From Thermanaerosceptrum fracticalcis (GTDB lineage Bacteria > Bacillota > Peptococcia > DRI-13), in contig NZ_CP045798.1 in NCBI RefSeq assembly GCF_000746025.2, positions 730,501 to 794,500 of the forward strand: a stretch of DNA of 64,000 nt, in the 5' to 3' direction. The translations under genes and the position numbers were made by a program. Position 1 is the stretch's first letter; every line of letters starts with the position of its first letter. Shown here one piece after another: positions 36,749 to 45,584 of this stretch. The notes under the pieces were generated by a model. It was not told where the DNA came from. It was given only the letters and a program-made list of their open reading frames with translations, and ran no database searches.

Positions 36749-37276
36749 ATGAACCAAACCGATATTTTTATTTTAGGAATACTCCTGGGTGGTTTTGTTA
36801 TATTTTATTTTAACAAGTTGTATAAAAGGCTCATTCTTAAGCTAAGATTAAAGAAAGCAAGGAAGGGTGAACTGGCCGCTGCCAAATATTTAGAGGAGCG
36901 GGGTTATGCAATCATCGGCATTCAGGAGAAAAAAAGCATCACCACGTGGGTTGACGGCACACCCTATACCAATACGCTTAAAGTAGATTTTCTGGTAAAG
37001 AAAAATGGTAAAAGTTATGTAGCTGAAGTAAAAACCGGCAAGTATGCCATAAAACCAACCCTGGCGGAGACCAGACGGCAGCTTCTGGAATATTACCTGG
37101 CTTACCGGACTTCCGGCATACTGCTTTTGGATATGGAACATAAAAAGCTTCATGAAATATCATTTGCTACCGGTGGGCCTTTGGAGCGATACACCACGAT
37201 CCCCCTCTTGGTGATTACCGCTTTGTTTGGTTTTGCCTGTGGTTTTATCCTGTACAAATATATCATTGGAGGATAA
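36749..37276 (+). CDS. Membrane-anchored PD-(D/E)XK nuclease-like protein
   Basis: 175 residues, no assigned function. One membrane helix at each end (DIFILGILLGGFVIFYF; VITALFGFACGFILYKYI). The central cytosolic part (about residues 38-140) has the order of a PD-(D/E)XK endonuclease fold: a helix with E (RKGELAAAKYLEERGY), D in KVDFLVKK, E-x-K in YVAEVKTGK, then a glutamine helix (TRRQLLEYYLAY). ATG 36749 with GAGGGTG is used. It has its own unit after a terminator and is followed by nadK. Confidence 0.7.
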   Translation: MNQTDIFILGILLGGFVIFYFNKLYKRLILKLRLKKARKGELAAAKYLEERGYAIIGIQEKKSITTWVDGTPYTNTLKVDFLVKKNGKSYVAEVKTGKYAIKPTLAETRRQLLEYYLAYRTSGILLLDMEHKKLHEISFATGGPLERYTTIPLLVITALFGFACGFILYKYIIGG

Positions 37277-37280
37277 TCTT

Positions 37281-38150
37281 ATGCTCTCAGCCGTCGGCTT
37301 TGTTTTAAATACGCGCAAGAAACAGCCTGTCTCCTTGGCCAAACAGCTTTTACAGTGGTTTAAGGAAAGAGGGATTGCTGTCTATGCCCCCGAGGAAGAC
37401 AGCAGGATGATAGGCATCAATAGGCCTGGCAATGTCACTGACTGGGGAAAGCTGGTGCAGTGTGTAATCGTTATAGGTGGAGACGGCACTTTTTTGCGAG
37501 CTGCACGAATGATGGCTCCCTACGGTGTTCCTATCCTGGGCATCAATATGGGGACATTGGGATTTCTCACAGAAATTGAACTGAGTGAAGTTGAAACAGC
37601 TTTGACCCGGTTATTACAAGGTGATTTTTACATAGAGGACCGCATGATGCTTGAGGCTAAGGTAACGCGTGGACAGCAGCCTGTAGCTGCCTATATTGGA
37701 CTTAATGATGTGGTGATTAATAAAGGCCCCATGGCGCGTTTAATTACCCTGGATATTTTTGTAGACCAGGAGTTTGTTACCACCTATACGGCCGACGGGG
37801 TTATACTGGCTTCCCCAACGGGGTCCACTGCCTATTCCCTTTCGGCGGGAGGACCTATTGTTTACCCGGAAATAGAGGTTACGCTCTTAACACCCATTTG
37901 TCCCCATACCTTACACGCCAGGCCCCTGGTGATTCCCGCCCAAAAAACCACCAGGGTTGTGGTCATGAACCAGCAGCCCGACTCTATGCTCACCATCGAC
38001 GGGCAAAGCAGTTTTGAACTTTTAAGCGGTGATGAAATCTTTGTCAGTAAGGCTCCTTTTATCACACGCTTAATAAGGATTAAGGGGCAAAGCTTTTTCT
38101 CCATCTTACGGGAAAAACTAAAAGCCGAAGGACGAAGTTTTTATGAGTAA
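37281..38150 (+). CDS. nadK: NAD kinase
   Basis: 289 residues. Phosphorylates NAD to NADP. GGDGTFLRAARMMAPY is the catalytic GGDG motif, LGFLTEIE and NDVVINKGPMARLI the substrate site, and SPTGSTAYSLSAGGPI the conserved second loop. ATG 37281 with TTGGAGGA upstream; the open frame from 37227 overlaps the preceding gene. It overlaps mnmM by eight bases. Confidence 0.96.
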   Translation: MLSAVGFVLNTRKKQPVSLAKQLLQWFKERGIAVYAPEEDSRMIGINRPGNVTDWGKLVQCVIVIGGDGTFLRAARMMAPYGVPILGINMGTLGFLTEIELSEVETALTRLLQGDFYIEDRMMLEAKVTRGQQPVAAYIGLNDVVINKGPMARLITLDIFVDQEFVTTYTADGVILASPTGSTAYSLSAGGPIVYPEIEVTLLTPICPHTLHARPLVIPAQKTTRVVVMNQQPDSMLTIDGQSSFELLSGDEIFVSKAPFITRLIRIKGQSFFSILREKLKAEGRSFYE

Positions 38151-38712
38151 ATTACTACGTACCACAGTCGTGGCCCATATGCTTTTAAGGGAGATGGTCA
38201 GGGAAGGCGATGTTGTCGTGGATGCCACTGCCGGCAACGGTCATGATACCCTGTTTCTAGCCAAGCTGGTAGGAATACGGGGAAAGGTATATGCTTTTGA
38301 TATACAGGAGGAGGCCCTCAAAAAAACGGAGCGCCTTCTGGCACAACACAATTGTTTGGCCCAGGTAGAATTTATTCATGACGGTCATGAAAAAATCGGT
38401 CAATATATTAAAGAGCAGGTACGTTGTGTCATGTATAATTTGGGTTACCTGCCTGGCGGGGATAAAAGTATCATTACCCAAGGGACAACCACTATAAGTT
38501 CCCTGGAACAGGCTACTCATTTGTTGAGTAAAGAAGGCGTCATTTCCCTCATGGTCTATAGTGGTCATCCCGGTGGTTTGTCTGAAGCGGAGGAAGTGGA
38601 ATGTTTCGTAAAAAGCCTGGCTTCTCCGCCCTGGCATGTACTGAAATGGCAAAAAATAAACGGTACACAGAGTGGACCGTATTTAATGTTGCTCTATAAG
38701 ATGGTTAAATAA
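38143..38712 (+). CDS. mnmM: tRNA (mnm5s2U34) methyltransferase MnmM-like protein (YtqB)
   Basis: 189 residues of the YtqB/PF06962 family. SAM site: VVDATAGNGHDTLFLAKLVG; the YNLGYLPGGDKSI motif is family-specific. B. subtilis YtqB is MnmM, which completes the mnm5s2U34 wobble modification; assignment here is by family. ATG overlaps nadK, so translation is probably coupled. Confidence 0.88.
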   Translation: MSKLLRTTVVAHMLLREMVREGDVVVDATAGNGHDTLFLAKLVGIRGKVYAFDIQEEALKKTERLLAQHNCLAQVEFIHDGHEKIGQYIKEQVRCVMYNLGYLPGGDKSIITQGTTTISSLEQATHLLSKEGVISLMVYSGHPGGLSEAEEVECFVKSLASPPWHVLKWQKINGTQSGPYLMLLYKMVK

Positions 38713-38725
38713 AGGAGGAATCCTT

Positions 38726-39178
38726 TTGAAGACACGCAGGCAGAAAAAAATTATCGAAATCATTCAAAACAACATTATCTCTACCCAGGAGGAGTTGGCC
38801 GAAGCTCTACGCAATGAAGGTTTTGAAGTTACCCAGGCCACCGTTTCCCGGGATATTAAAGAACTTCGCCTGGTCAAAATTCCCACAGGCCAGAACAGCT
38901 ATAAATATGGGGTTCCTAACGAGCAAGGAATTGTGCAAAACGAAGACCGCTTAAGGCGGATGATGCAGGAACTGGTTACTGGCATGGATTATAGTGAAAA
39001 TATCGTGGTTTTACGAACCTATCCCGGTAATGCCCACGGTGTAGCCTCCCTCATAGACGCTGCCAACTGGAAGGAAGTCATTGGTACTGTGGCGGGTGAT
39101 GATACCATTCTTCTTGTGGTTAAACCCACCGCTGCAGTCCCGGCTCTTATGCAAAAAATAAGAGAATTAATGGAGTAG
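38726..39178 (+). CDS. argR: Arginine repressor ArgR/AhrC
   Basis: 150 residues: an N-terminal winged helix (TQEELAEALRNEGFEVTQAT, VSRDIKELRLVK) and a C-terminal arginine-binding trimerisation domain (NAHGVASLIDAANWKEVIGT; VAGDDTILLVV). Located before recN as in most Firmicutes, not with arginine genes. The TTG start follows AAAGGAGGA. Confidence 0.95.
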   Translation: MKTRRQKKIIEIIQNNIISTQEELAEALRNEGFEVTQATVSRDIKELRLVKIPTGQNSYKYGVPNEQGIVQNEDRLRRMMQELVTGMDYSENIVVLRTYPGNAHGVASLIDAANWKEVIGTVAGDDTILLVVKPTAAVPALMQKIRELME

Positions 39179-39188
39179 GTGTTTGTGT

Positions 39189-40859
39189 ATGCTGCAGAGT
39201 ATACTGATTAAGAACTTTGCCCTCATTGAGGAGGTACAAATTGATTATGCCCCTGATTTTAATGTTCTTACGGGAGAAACGGGGGCAGGTAAATCTATTA
39301 TCATCGATGCCGTAACTATCCTTTTGGGAGGACGGGCCCAGACGGAGATGGTCCGTAAGGGGGCAGAGAAGTGCCTTATCGAGGGTATTTTCTCTTTACC
39401 TCCTCATCATCCGGCATACGGGATACTTAGTGAGTTAGGGATTGAGGCAGAGGAGGATTACCTGGTTTTATCACGAGAAATCTCCCTCAACGGTAAAAAC
39501 ACCTGTCGTGTAAACGGAAGAATCGTAACATTGGGAAACTATCGGCTCATTGGCACCGGTCTTATCGATATTCATGGCCAGCACGACCATCAATCCCTGT
39601 TGCAGCCGGAAAAACATCTTTTTATCCTGGACAATCTCGGGGGGGCCGAGCACCTGCAACTGGTGAAAGATGTCCGGGAAAAATATGAAACATGGCTGTC
39701 GCTAAAGAAAGAATTATTCTATTTACGGGAAAAAGAACATGAGCGCCTGCAGAAAATAGATTTTCTCACCTATCAGATTAATGAAATAAAAGAGGCCAGG
39801 CTAAAACCCGGTGAAGACACGGAACTGGCACGGGAAGCCAATCTTTTAGCTAATGGGGAGAAAATCGCCAACTACGTTAATTTAGCATATAACCAACTTT
39901 TTAGCGGTGAAAGAGGACAATCAGTCTATGATCTTTTAAGTAAAGCTTTAATTAATTTACAAGAGCTAAACCGGCTAGACCCTGTTTTAGAAAATTTGCT
40001 CAATCAATTGGAGCCATGCTTGTATGTCATTGAGGAAGTTGCCGGTGAACTGCGCAATTACCGGGAAAACATTGAATTTTCACCTGCCAGATTAGAACAG
40101 GTGGAAAAGCGCCTCCAATACCTCAAAGATCTTACGAAAAAATACGGTCCTTCCCTGGAAGATGTGATTGCCTATGCCGAAAAAGCGGAACGAGAATTGA
40201 AGACCTGGTTGTGGAGTGAAGAGAGGGCTCTGGAACTGGAAGACTCAGTTACCACCGCCTGGAAGACTTATGAGTGTGCAGCGCTGGAACTGTCTACGGC
40301 CAGAAAAAAATTAGCTTTAGAGTTGGAAGAGAAAGTCATCAGGGAACTAAAAGAATTAGCCATGCCCCATGCAAATTTTTCAGTGACTTTCTTACCTAGC
40401 GAACCTGCACCCCTGGGTATGGAAAAGATCGAGTTCTATATCTCACCCAACCCGGGAGAACCGCTCTTACCCGTTGCCAAAATCGCCTCTGGAGGGGAAC
40501 TTTCCCGCATCATGCTGGCCCTGAAGACAATTACGGCCGATTTGGATGACGTGGGGACACTCATTTTTGATGAAATAGATTCAGGGATAGGCGGGAAGGC
40601 TGCCCAGAAAGTTGCCGAAAAGTTGGAAAAAATCAGCAAAAGCCAGCAGGTTATCTGTGTAACCCATTCGCCTCTTATCGCTGCCTTAGCCGATCACCAC
40701 CTCTTTTTAGAAAAGAAGGTGGAAGGAGGCAGGACGAGAACGACGGTAAAAATATTAGGTGAATTGGAAAGAGTTGATGAGATTTCCCGTATGTTAGGTG
40801 GGGATAAGCAGACAGCCGATTTACGGAAGCATGCTTCACAAATCTTGAAAAAAAGATAG
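39189..40859 (+). CDS. recN: DNA repair protein RecN
   Basis: 556-residue SMC-like ATPase for double-strand break repair. Walker A GETGAGKSIIIDAV near residue 31, a divided coiled-coil centre (about 150-370), the signature KIASGGELSRIMLALK and Walker B TLIFDEIDSGIGGKAA at the C-terminus. ATG 39189 follows GGAGTAGGTG. A terminator follows. Confidence 0.96.
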   Translation: MLQSILIKNFALIEEVQIDYAPDFNVLTGETGAGKSIIIDAVTILLGGRAQTEMVRKGAEKCLIEGIFSLPPHHPAYGILSELGIEAEEDYLVLSREISLNGKNTCRVNGRIVTLGNYRLIGTGLIDIHGQHDHQSLLQPEKHLFILDNLGGAEHLQLVKDVREKYETWLSLKKELFYLREKEHERLQKIDFLTYQINEIKEARLKPGEDTELAREANLLANGEKIANYVNLAYNQLFSGERGQSVYDLLSKALINLQELNRLDPVLENLLNQLEPCLYVIEEVAGELRNYRENIEFSPARLEQVEKRLQYLKDLTKKYGPSLEDVIAYAEKAERELKTWLWSEERALELEDSVTTAWKTYECAALELSTARKKLALELEEKVIRELKELAMPHANFSVTFLPSEPAPLGMEKIEFYISPNPGEPLLPVAKIASGGELSRIMLALKTITADLDDVGTLIFDEIDSGIGGKAAQKVAEKLEKISKSQQVICVTHSPLIAALADHHLFLEKKVEGGRTRTTVKILGELERVDEISRMLGGDKQTADLRKHASQILKKR

Positions 40860-40875
40860 AATTGGTATTTTTTAC

Positions 40876-40906
40876 AAGCTCCTTTTCCGGGAGCTTTATT
40901 TATTTT
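40876..40906 (+). terminator. Terminator after recN
   Basis: Stem AAGCTCC (40876-40882) / GGAGCTT (40890-40896) with a seven-base loop and an AT-rich tail TATTTATTTT. Confidence 0.8.
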
Positions 40907-40989
40907 GCGTTTTTTCTCTTATACCTAACATCTTTTATGAGTAATGGTGGATTTAAACACAAACACCACCTTTTTTGCTAAGCTGCCAA

Positions 40990-41019
40990 ACATAAAAGAA
41001 TTCAACTCAGGACACTTTA
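40990..41019 (+). promoter_or_regulatory. Possible sigma-F/G-type promoter of spoIVB
   Basis: ACATA (40990-40994) and CACTTTA (41013-41019) are separated by exactly 18 bases, close to the sigma-G consensus GNATR-18-CATNNTA with one mismatch in each half. In B. subtilis spoIVB is transcribed in the forespore. Weak consensus; suggestive only. Confidence 0.35.
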
Positions 41020-41078
41020 AAATCATCAAAAACTTAAGATGAGAGAGGAAGGATTTGCCGGCATAAGGAGGATAAAGT

Positions 41079-42452
41079 ATGCTGAAAAAAAAGAGGCAAA
41101 TCCTGGGAGTTTTCTTATCGATATTAGTAGTGGCAAGTTCTTTTACACCACAAGCTCAAAGCTTTTTTTCACTGCAAGATAAACAACTGATAGCCGTGGG
41201 AGAAACCCTGGAGCTGCCACTGAAATTTCCCCTAACCATTCTCAATACCATAGATGTTAGGGTGAAAGATGAAGAAAAACTTCTTAAACTCAAAGGTGGG
41301 GAATTATTAGAAAAAAGCAGTTACATTTTAGGTTCCGACAAACCAGTTGTCACTAAACCGGGAAAAGTCAGTCTGGAATTAAGGCTTTTTGGTTTTATCC
41401 CTTTAAAGAAAATTAATGTTGATGTGTTACCCAATCTTACCTTAGTGCCTGGCGGACATTCCATTGGTGTACTGCTTAGAACCGAAGGCGTAATGGTTGT
41501 AGGGCATTCTCCCGTACTAAATGAGAGCTCTGAACCCCGGCTTCCTGCCAAAGAGGCTGATATCGAAGTGGGAGATATTATTTTGGAAATCGAAGGTACA
41601 AAGGTAATGACGGATGATCAGGTAGGTACACTCATTAATAAAATCGGACAGCAGAAACAGGCGGCTACCATTGTAATCAAAAGAAACGGTAAACTATATA
41701 AGCGGGTGGTCTATCCTCAGTATTGTACGGATACAAAATCTTATCGTATTGGCTTATTTGTCAGGGACAATGCCGGTGGTGTAGGAACTCTAACTTTCTT
41801 CGATCCGGTAACGAAAAAATACGGTGCCCTGGGGCATGTCATTACAGATGGGGAAACAAGCCAAAAATTAAATATTCGTCAGGGGAAAATTTTAAGTGCC
41901 TCCATTGAAGACATCCAAATGGGCAAACGTGGTGTACCGGGAGAAAAAGTTGGTGTCTTTCTTGAAAATACCGAATTTGGAAACATCGAAAAAAACGAAA
42001 ACTGCGGAATATACGGTATTATGAGTAAAGACATATTCAATCCTTTATACAAAGACCCGTTACCCACAGCTTATTTCAACCAGATTCACACCGGAAATGC
42101 CCAGATTCTGACGGTAGTGAAGGGTCAAGAGATAGAACAGTTCAATATTTTGATTGAGAAAATTATGCCAGGACGAGCTGATGGAAAGAATATGATTATT
42201 CGTATTGTTGACGAAAAATTGCTAAATCATACAGGCGGTATCGTCCAGGGAATGAGCGGCAGCCCTATTATTCAAGACGGCAAAATCGTTGGTGCCGTTA
42301 CTCATGTTTTTGTCAATGATCCTACGCGAGGTTACGGTGTGTTTATTGAAAATATGCTCTTTGAAGCCGGTATTTTACAAGAGCAGCAAAAAACCTTGGG
42401 GCAGGGGCCTCAAGGTTTTTTTGCGAAATCTATTTATTTTTTACCAAATTAA
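41079..42452 (+). CDS. spoIVB: SpoIVB serine peptidase
   Basis: 457 residues. Forespore-secreted protease that triggers pro-sigma-K processing. N-terminal membrane helix (ILGVFLSILVVASSF), a PDZ domain (about 165-220, AKEADIEVGDIILEIEGTKV), then the S55 protease domain with His in LGHVITD and Ser393 in GMSGSPI. The C-terminus runs about 18 residues beyond the usual end (QQKTLGQGPQGFFAKSIY), through a terminator hairpin. AAGGAGGA precedes the ATG. Confidence 0.94.
   Translation: MLKKKRQILGVFLSILVVASSFTPQAQSFFSLQDKQLIAVGETLELPLKFPLTILNTIDVRVKDEEKLLKLKGGELLEKSSYILGSDKPVVTKPGKVSLELRLFGFIPLKKINVDVLPNLTLVPGGHSIGVLLRTEGVMVVGHSPVLNESSEPRLPAKEADIEVGDIILEIEGTKVMTDDQVGTLINKIGQQKQAATIVIKRNGKLYKRVVYPQYCTDTKSYRIGLFVRDNAGGVGTLTFFDPVTKKYGALGHVITDGETSQKLNIRQGKILSASIEDIQMGKRGVPGEKVGVFLENTEFGNIEKNENCGIYGIMSKDIFNPLYKDPLPTAYFNQIHTGNAQILTVVKGQEIEQFNILIEKIMPGRADGKNMIIRIVDEKLLNHTGGIVQGMSGSPIIQDGKIVGAVTHVFVNDPTRGYGVFIENMLFEAGILQEQQKTLGQGPQGFFAKSIYFLPN
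42388..42422 (+). terminator. Intrinsic terminator inside the end of spoIVB
   Basis: Stem AAAAAACCTTG (42388-42398) / CAAGGTTTTTT (42411-42421) with a G-rich loop and a run of seven T, ending 30 bases before the spoIVB stop codon. It has the form of a normal rho-independent terminator but lies in the coding sequence. Confidence 0.65.
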
Positions 42453-42616
42453 AACAATTACGAATTTGGAGCATAAAAATAACAGATATTGCGAATTACA
42501 TAATATTTTGTAAAAAAATAGTAGATTGTGTCTTAATTATTAGGCATTCTTAGATTTTAACCCGACATTTAGGGAAAAATAATTTGCAAACATTTGCAGT
42601 TAATTGGAAGTATATT

Positions 42617-42644
42617 GCAGGATATATTATCCAATTTGTCGAAT
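42617..42644 (+). promoter_or_regulatory. Sigma-H promoter with overlapping Spo0A box upstream of spo0A
   Basis: GCAGGATAT (42617-42625) and GTCGAAT (42638-42644), 12 bases apart, fit the sigma-H consensus RNAGGAWWW-N11/12-RNNGAAT at every defined position. TTTGTCGAA (42635-42643) is a perfect Spo0A box lying across the -10 element. This parallels the autoregulated sigma-H promoter of spo0A in B. subtilis. Confidence 0.8.
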
Positions 42645-42686
42645 TCAAATTACACTAAGAACTTTAGATTTTCAGGAGGGGAAAAA

Positions 42687-43475
42687 ATGCATAAAATGAC
42701 TAAGCTCTTAATTGCAGACGATAATAAGGATTTCGTAGACATTTTAACCGATTATTTTCAAAAACAAGACGATATGGTTGTTGTAGGCGTGGCCTACAAT
42801 GGGTTGGAAGCCCTGGATTTAATGAACAACAAGAATCCGGACGTAATGGTTCTGGATATAATAATGCCCCATTTAGATGGCATAGGGGTTCTGGAGAAAA
42901 TGAATCAATCTGATTTCGGTCATAAACCGAAAGTCATTATGCTGACGGCTTTCGGTCAGGAGTCTATGACCCAAAGAGCGGTAGAATTGGGAGCCGATTA
43001 CTTTATACTGAAACCCTTTGATTTGAATACCCTAGCCAACAGGGTACGCCAGTTAGGCACCGGTTATACGGCTACCAGTAAGCCCAGTACACCTGCACCT
43101 TACCAGCCGCCGGTGAGAACAAGAAGCATGGATGTGGAAGTTACGAATATTATCCACCAGATGGGTGTCCCCGCCCATATTAAAGGCTACCAATACCTAA
43201 GGGATGCCATCTTACTGGTGATCAATGAGGTTAATCTCCTGGGGGCTGTTACTAAGGAATTGTATCCCATGATTGCGGAAAAATACCAAACCACACCAAG
43301 CCGTGTGGAAAGAGCCATCAGGCACGCCATTGAACTTGCCTGGGATCGTGGTAACGTAGAAATGATGAATAAATTCTTCGGCTATACCATTAACCTCCAG
43401 CGCGGGAAGCCCACTAATTCAGAATTTATCGCCATGGTTGCTGACAAACTGCGCATAGGCACCAAAGTCAGTTAA
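42687..43475 (+). CDS. spo0A: Sporulation master regulator Spo0A
   Basis: 262-residue response regulator. The receiver domain has D-D in [10 protein letters not shown], the phospho-acceptor Asp in [12 protein letters not shown], Thr in MLTAFG and Lys in ILKPFD. The C-terminal Spo0A DNA-binding domain ends with [20 protein letters not shown] and [19 protein letters not shown] (cut to GKPTNSEFI), the recognition region. ATG 42687 follows AGGAGGGG; longer frames pass through the promoter. Located after spoIVB as in nearly all sporulating Firmicutes. Confidence 0.98.
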   Translation: MHKMTKLLIADDNKDFVDILTDYFQKQDDMVVVGVAYNGLEALDLMNNKNPDVMVLDIIMPHLDGIGVLEKMNQSDFGHKPKVIMLTAFGQESMTQRAVELGADYFILKPFDLNTLANRVRQLGTGYTATSKPSTPAPYQPPVRTRSMDVEVTNIIHQMGVPAHIKGYQYLRDAILLVINEVNLLGAVTKELYPMIAEKYQTTPSRVERAIRHAIELAWDRGNVEMMNKFFGYTINLQRGKPTNSEFIAMVADKLRIGTKVS

Positions 43476-43488
43476 AGAATTTTATTAC

Positions 43489-43520
43489 AAGCCATCTTTT
43501 ATTTAGGTGGCTTTTTTGTT
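43489..43520 (+). terminator. Terminator after spo0A
   Basis: Stem AAGCCATC (43489-43496) / GGTGGCTT (43506-43513, one G-T pair) followed by TTTTTGTTG. The 150 bases to steA contain a 10-bp direct repeat AGTCTCGCTA (43544-43553 and 43570-43579) and no gene. Confidence 0.8.
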
Positions 43521-43669
43521 GTTTTCTTTGTACTACAGGCACAAGTCTCGCTACGTCGCATGCGCGCCTAGTCTCGCTATGCAACTATTACCAGGGTTGA
43601 CAGGGGAAATTTTAAGTCAAGGGGGCACATAATAAAAACAAAGAGTGATATAGGGAAATAACAAGTAAA

Positions 43670-44791
43670 ATGACACTTAAAGGAAAAGTAAAAGTAGACC
43701 GGAAAACCAAAAATCTTGTTAAAAGAATACAACCTTATGAAATTGCCGTCATCGATCATGCCGACTTAGATGAGGTGGCTGCCCTTTCGCTTATCAAGGC
43801 CAGGGTTAAAGCAGTCATTAATGTCAAACCTTCCATTACCGGCAAGTATCCTAACCTGGGGCCTTTGGCCCTCCTTAACCATAACATCCCCCTTATTGAT
43901 AACGTGGGTTCTGATATTCTTTCTTTACAAGATGATGAGATTGTGGAAATAGAGCAGAACAGGATATTTGTGAATGGGGAATTGTACGCCATCGGTGTCA
44001 GGCAAACAAAAGAAACTATTACGAGAATGATGGAATTAAGCAGGGCCAATATTGACCATGTTCTAGAAAAGTTTGTGGATAATACTTTGGAATATGCCCG
44101 GATGGAGCAGGACCTGATCTTAAAAAATCTTATTGTTCCCTGTTCCCTTAAAACAAAATTTAAGAACAGGCACACGCTCATTGTCATCAGGGGGAAAACG
44201 TATCGTGAAGATTTGTTGGCCATTAAGTCTTATATTGATGAAGTGAGACCTGTCCTGGTAGGTGTGGATGGGGGTGCTGATGCGTTAATTGAATGCGGTT
44301 ATAAACCAGATTTAATCATCGGTGATATGGACAGTATCAGTGATGCCACCCTCAACTGTGGTGCGGAGATTATTGTCCATGCCTACCCCAATGGCCGTGC
44401 TCCGGGATATGAGCGGATCAAAAAGATGAATTTACCGGCAACCATTCTTCCTGCACCGGGAACCAGTGAGGATGTAGCCATGCTTCTGGCCTATGAAGCG
44501 GGGACAGAACTTATTGTGGCGGTAGGTACCCACTCCAATATGATTGACTTCCTGGAAAAGGGAAGAAGAGGGATGGCCAGTACACTTTTAACCCGTATGA
44601 AAGTAGGCAGCGTCCTGGTGGATGCTAAAGGAGTCAGTAAGCTTTATGGTAAGAGTGTTGGTTTTGGACATGTTTTACAGGTAGTAGCAGCAAGTTTTAT
44701 TCCTTTTCTCATTATAGCCTCAGTATCAACGGCCCTCTCGCAATATGGACGGCTCCTTTTGCTTAAGTTCAGATTTTTATTAGGAATCTAG
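43670..44791 (+). CDS. steA: SteA-like cytokinetic ring protein
   Basis: 373 residues. A thiamine pyrophosphokinase-like centre (VGVDGGADALIECGYKPDLI, GDMDSISDATL) without the full TPK catalytic set, and two C-terminal hydrophobic segments (VLQVVAASFIPFLIIASV). In Actinobacteria SteA pairs with SteB at the division septum; the steB-like gene follows 12 bases downstream. The role in Clostridia is inferred from this pairing. Confidence 0.87.
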   Translation: MTLKGKVKVDRKTKNLVKRIQPYEIAVIDHADLDEVAALSLIKARVKAVINVKPSITGKYPNLGPLALLNHNIPLIDNVGSDILSLQDDEIVEIEQNRIFVNGELYAIGVRQTKETITRMMELSRANIDHVLEKFVDNTLEYARMEQDLILKNLIVPCSLKTKFKNRHTLIVIRGKTYREDLLAIKSYIDEVRPVLVGVDGGADALIECGYKPDLIIGDMDSISDATLNCGAEIIVHAYPNGRAPGYERIKKMNLPATILPAPGTSEDVAMLLAYEAGTELIVAVGTHSNMIDFLEKGRRGMASTLLTRMKVGSVLVDAKGVSKLYGKSVGFGHVLQVVAASFIPFLIIASVSTALSQYGRLLLLKFRFLLGI

Positions 44792-44803
44792 GGAGGAATT
44801 AAT

Positions 44804-45568
44804 GTGATTATTGACATCAGATATCATGTAGCCTCTCTGGTTGCCGTTTTTCTTGCCCTTGGTTTGGGCATCTTTATCGGTAGTACTATTGTGGGCGAAA
44901 GCCTGGTAGCGGAGATAGTTGAGCAGCAGGAAAGCATGGTGAGTAAGCTTGAGGGTGATTATGAAGCCTTAAAAAATGAGGCTAAAAAATACCAAGAACA
45001 GTTGACAGCCATACAGGAAACAGCCCAGCTTTATAAACGTTATGCGGAGGAATCCATTCCCTACGTGCTTAAAGATAAGTTGCCGGCTAAGCGGATCGCC
45101 ATTATCCAAAATGGTGACATGGAAATACCCCAACAGTTTTTCTATAATCTTAAAATTGCCGGTGCTGAGATTATTTCTTATACCAAATTTTCCCCAGATC
45201 TTTATGCAGATAGTGAAAGAATCGATGATTTAGTCTGCGCTCTGGGAGGGACGGGAGATAGAGTGGATTGTGTTCTTATCACTCACGGTTATTTGAATAC
45301 AGCCGGTATTAATCTTACATTAGCGCAGAGAATTGAAGAAATTTTACTCCAGAAGTTACAGGGACAGGGTATACCCGTGTATGTGGTAAAAGGTAGTACG
45401 GGTTATCCTGTAAATGATCGTTTATACAAGGAGTTTACAGTATCAACAGTTGATGATATCAACACAGTACCGGGACAAATTGCTCTCATCCTGGCCATGG
45501 CAGGTTATCACGGGCACTATGAAATTAAAGCCACGGCTGATTTTATCTTGCCGGCATTTAACCAGTAA
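44804..45568 (+). CDS. steB: SteB/MctB-like membrane protein (copper transporter family label)
   Basis: 254 residues. One N-terminal membrane helix (YHVASLVAVFLALGLGIFIG) is followed by a coiled coil (about residues 38-75) and an extracellular alpha/beta domain. Family DUF3186/MctB is often named copper transporter, but no metal-binding motif is evident here, and pairing with steA supports a division or envelope role. GTG 44804 follows GGGAGGAA. Confidence 0.85.
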   Translation: MIIDIRYHVASLVAVFLALGLGIFIGSTIVGESLVAEIVEQQESMVSKLEGDYEALKNEAKKYQEQLTAIQETAQLYKRYAEESIPYVLKDKLPAKRIAIIQNGDMEIPQQFFYNLKIAGAEIISYTKFSPDLYADSERIDDLVCALGGTGDRVDCVLITHGYLNTAGINLTLAQRIEEILLQKLQGQGIPVYVVKGSTGYPVNDRLYKEFTVSTVDDINTVPGQIALILAMAGYHGHYEIKATADFILPAFNQ

Positions 45569-45584
45569 AAGGAGGTAGGGTTAT

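Noticed and set aside
40946-40976. Second hairpin with T-run between recN and spoIVB
   Set aside because: Only five base pairs with a long loop; probably chance in AT-rich DNA.
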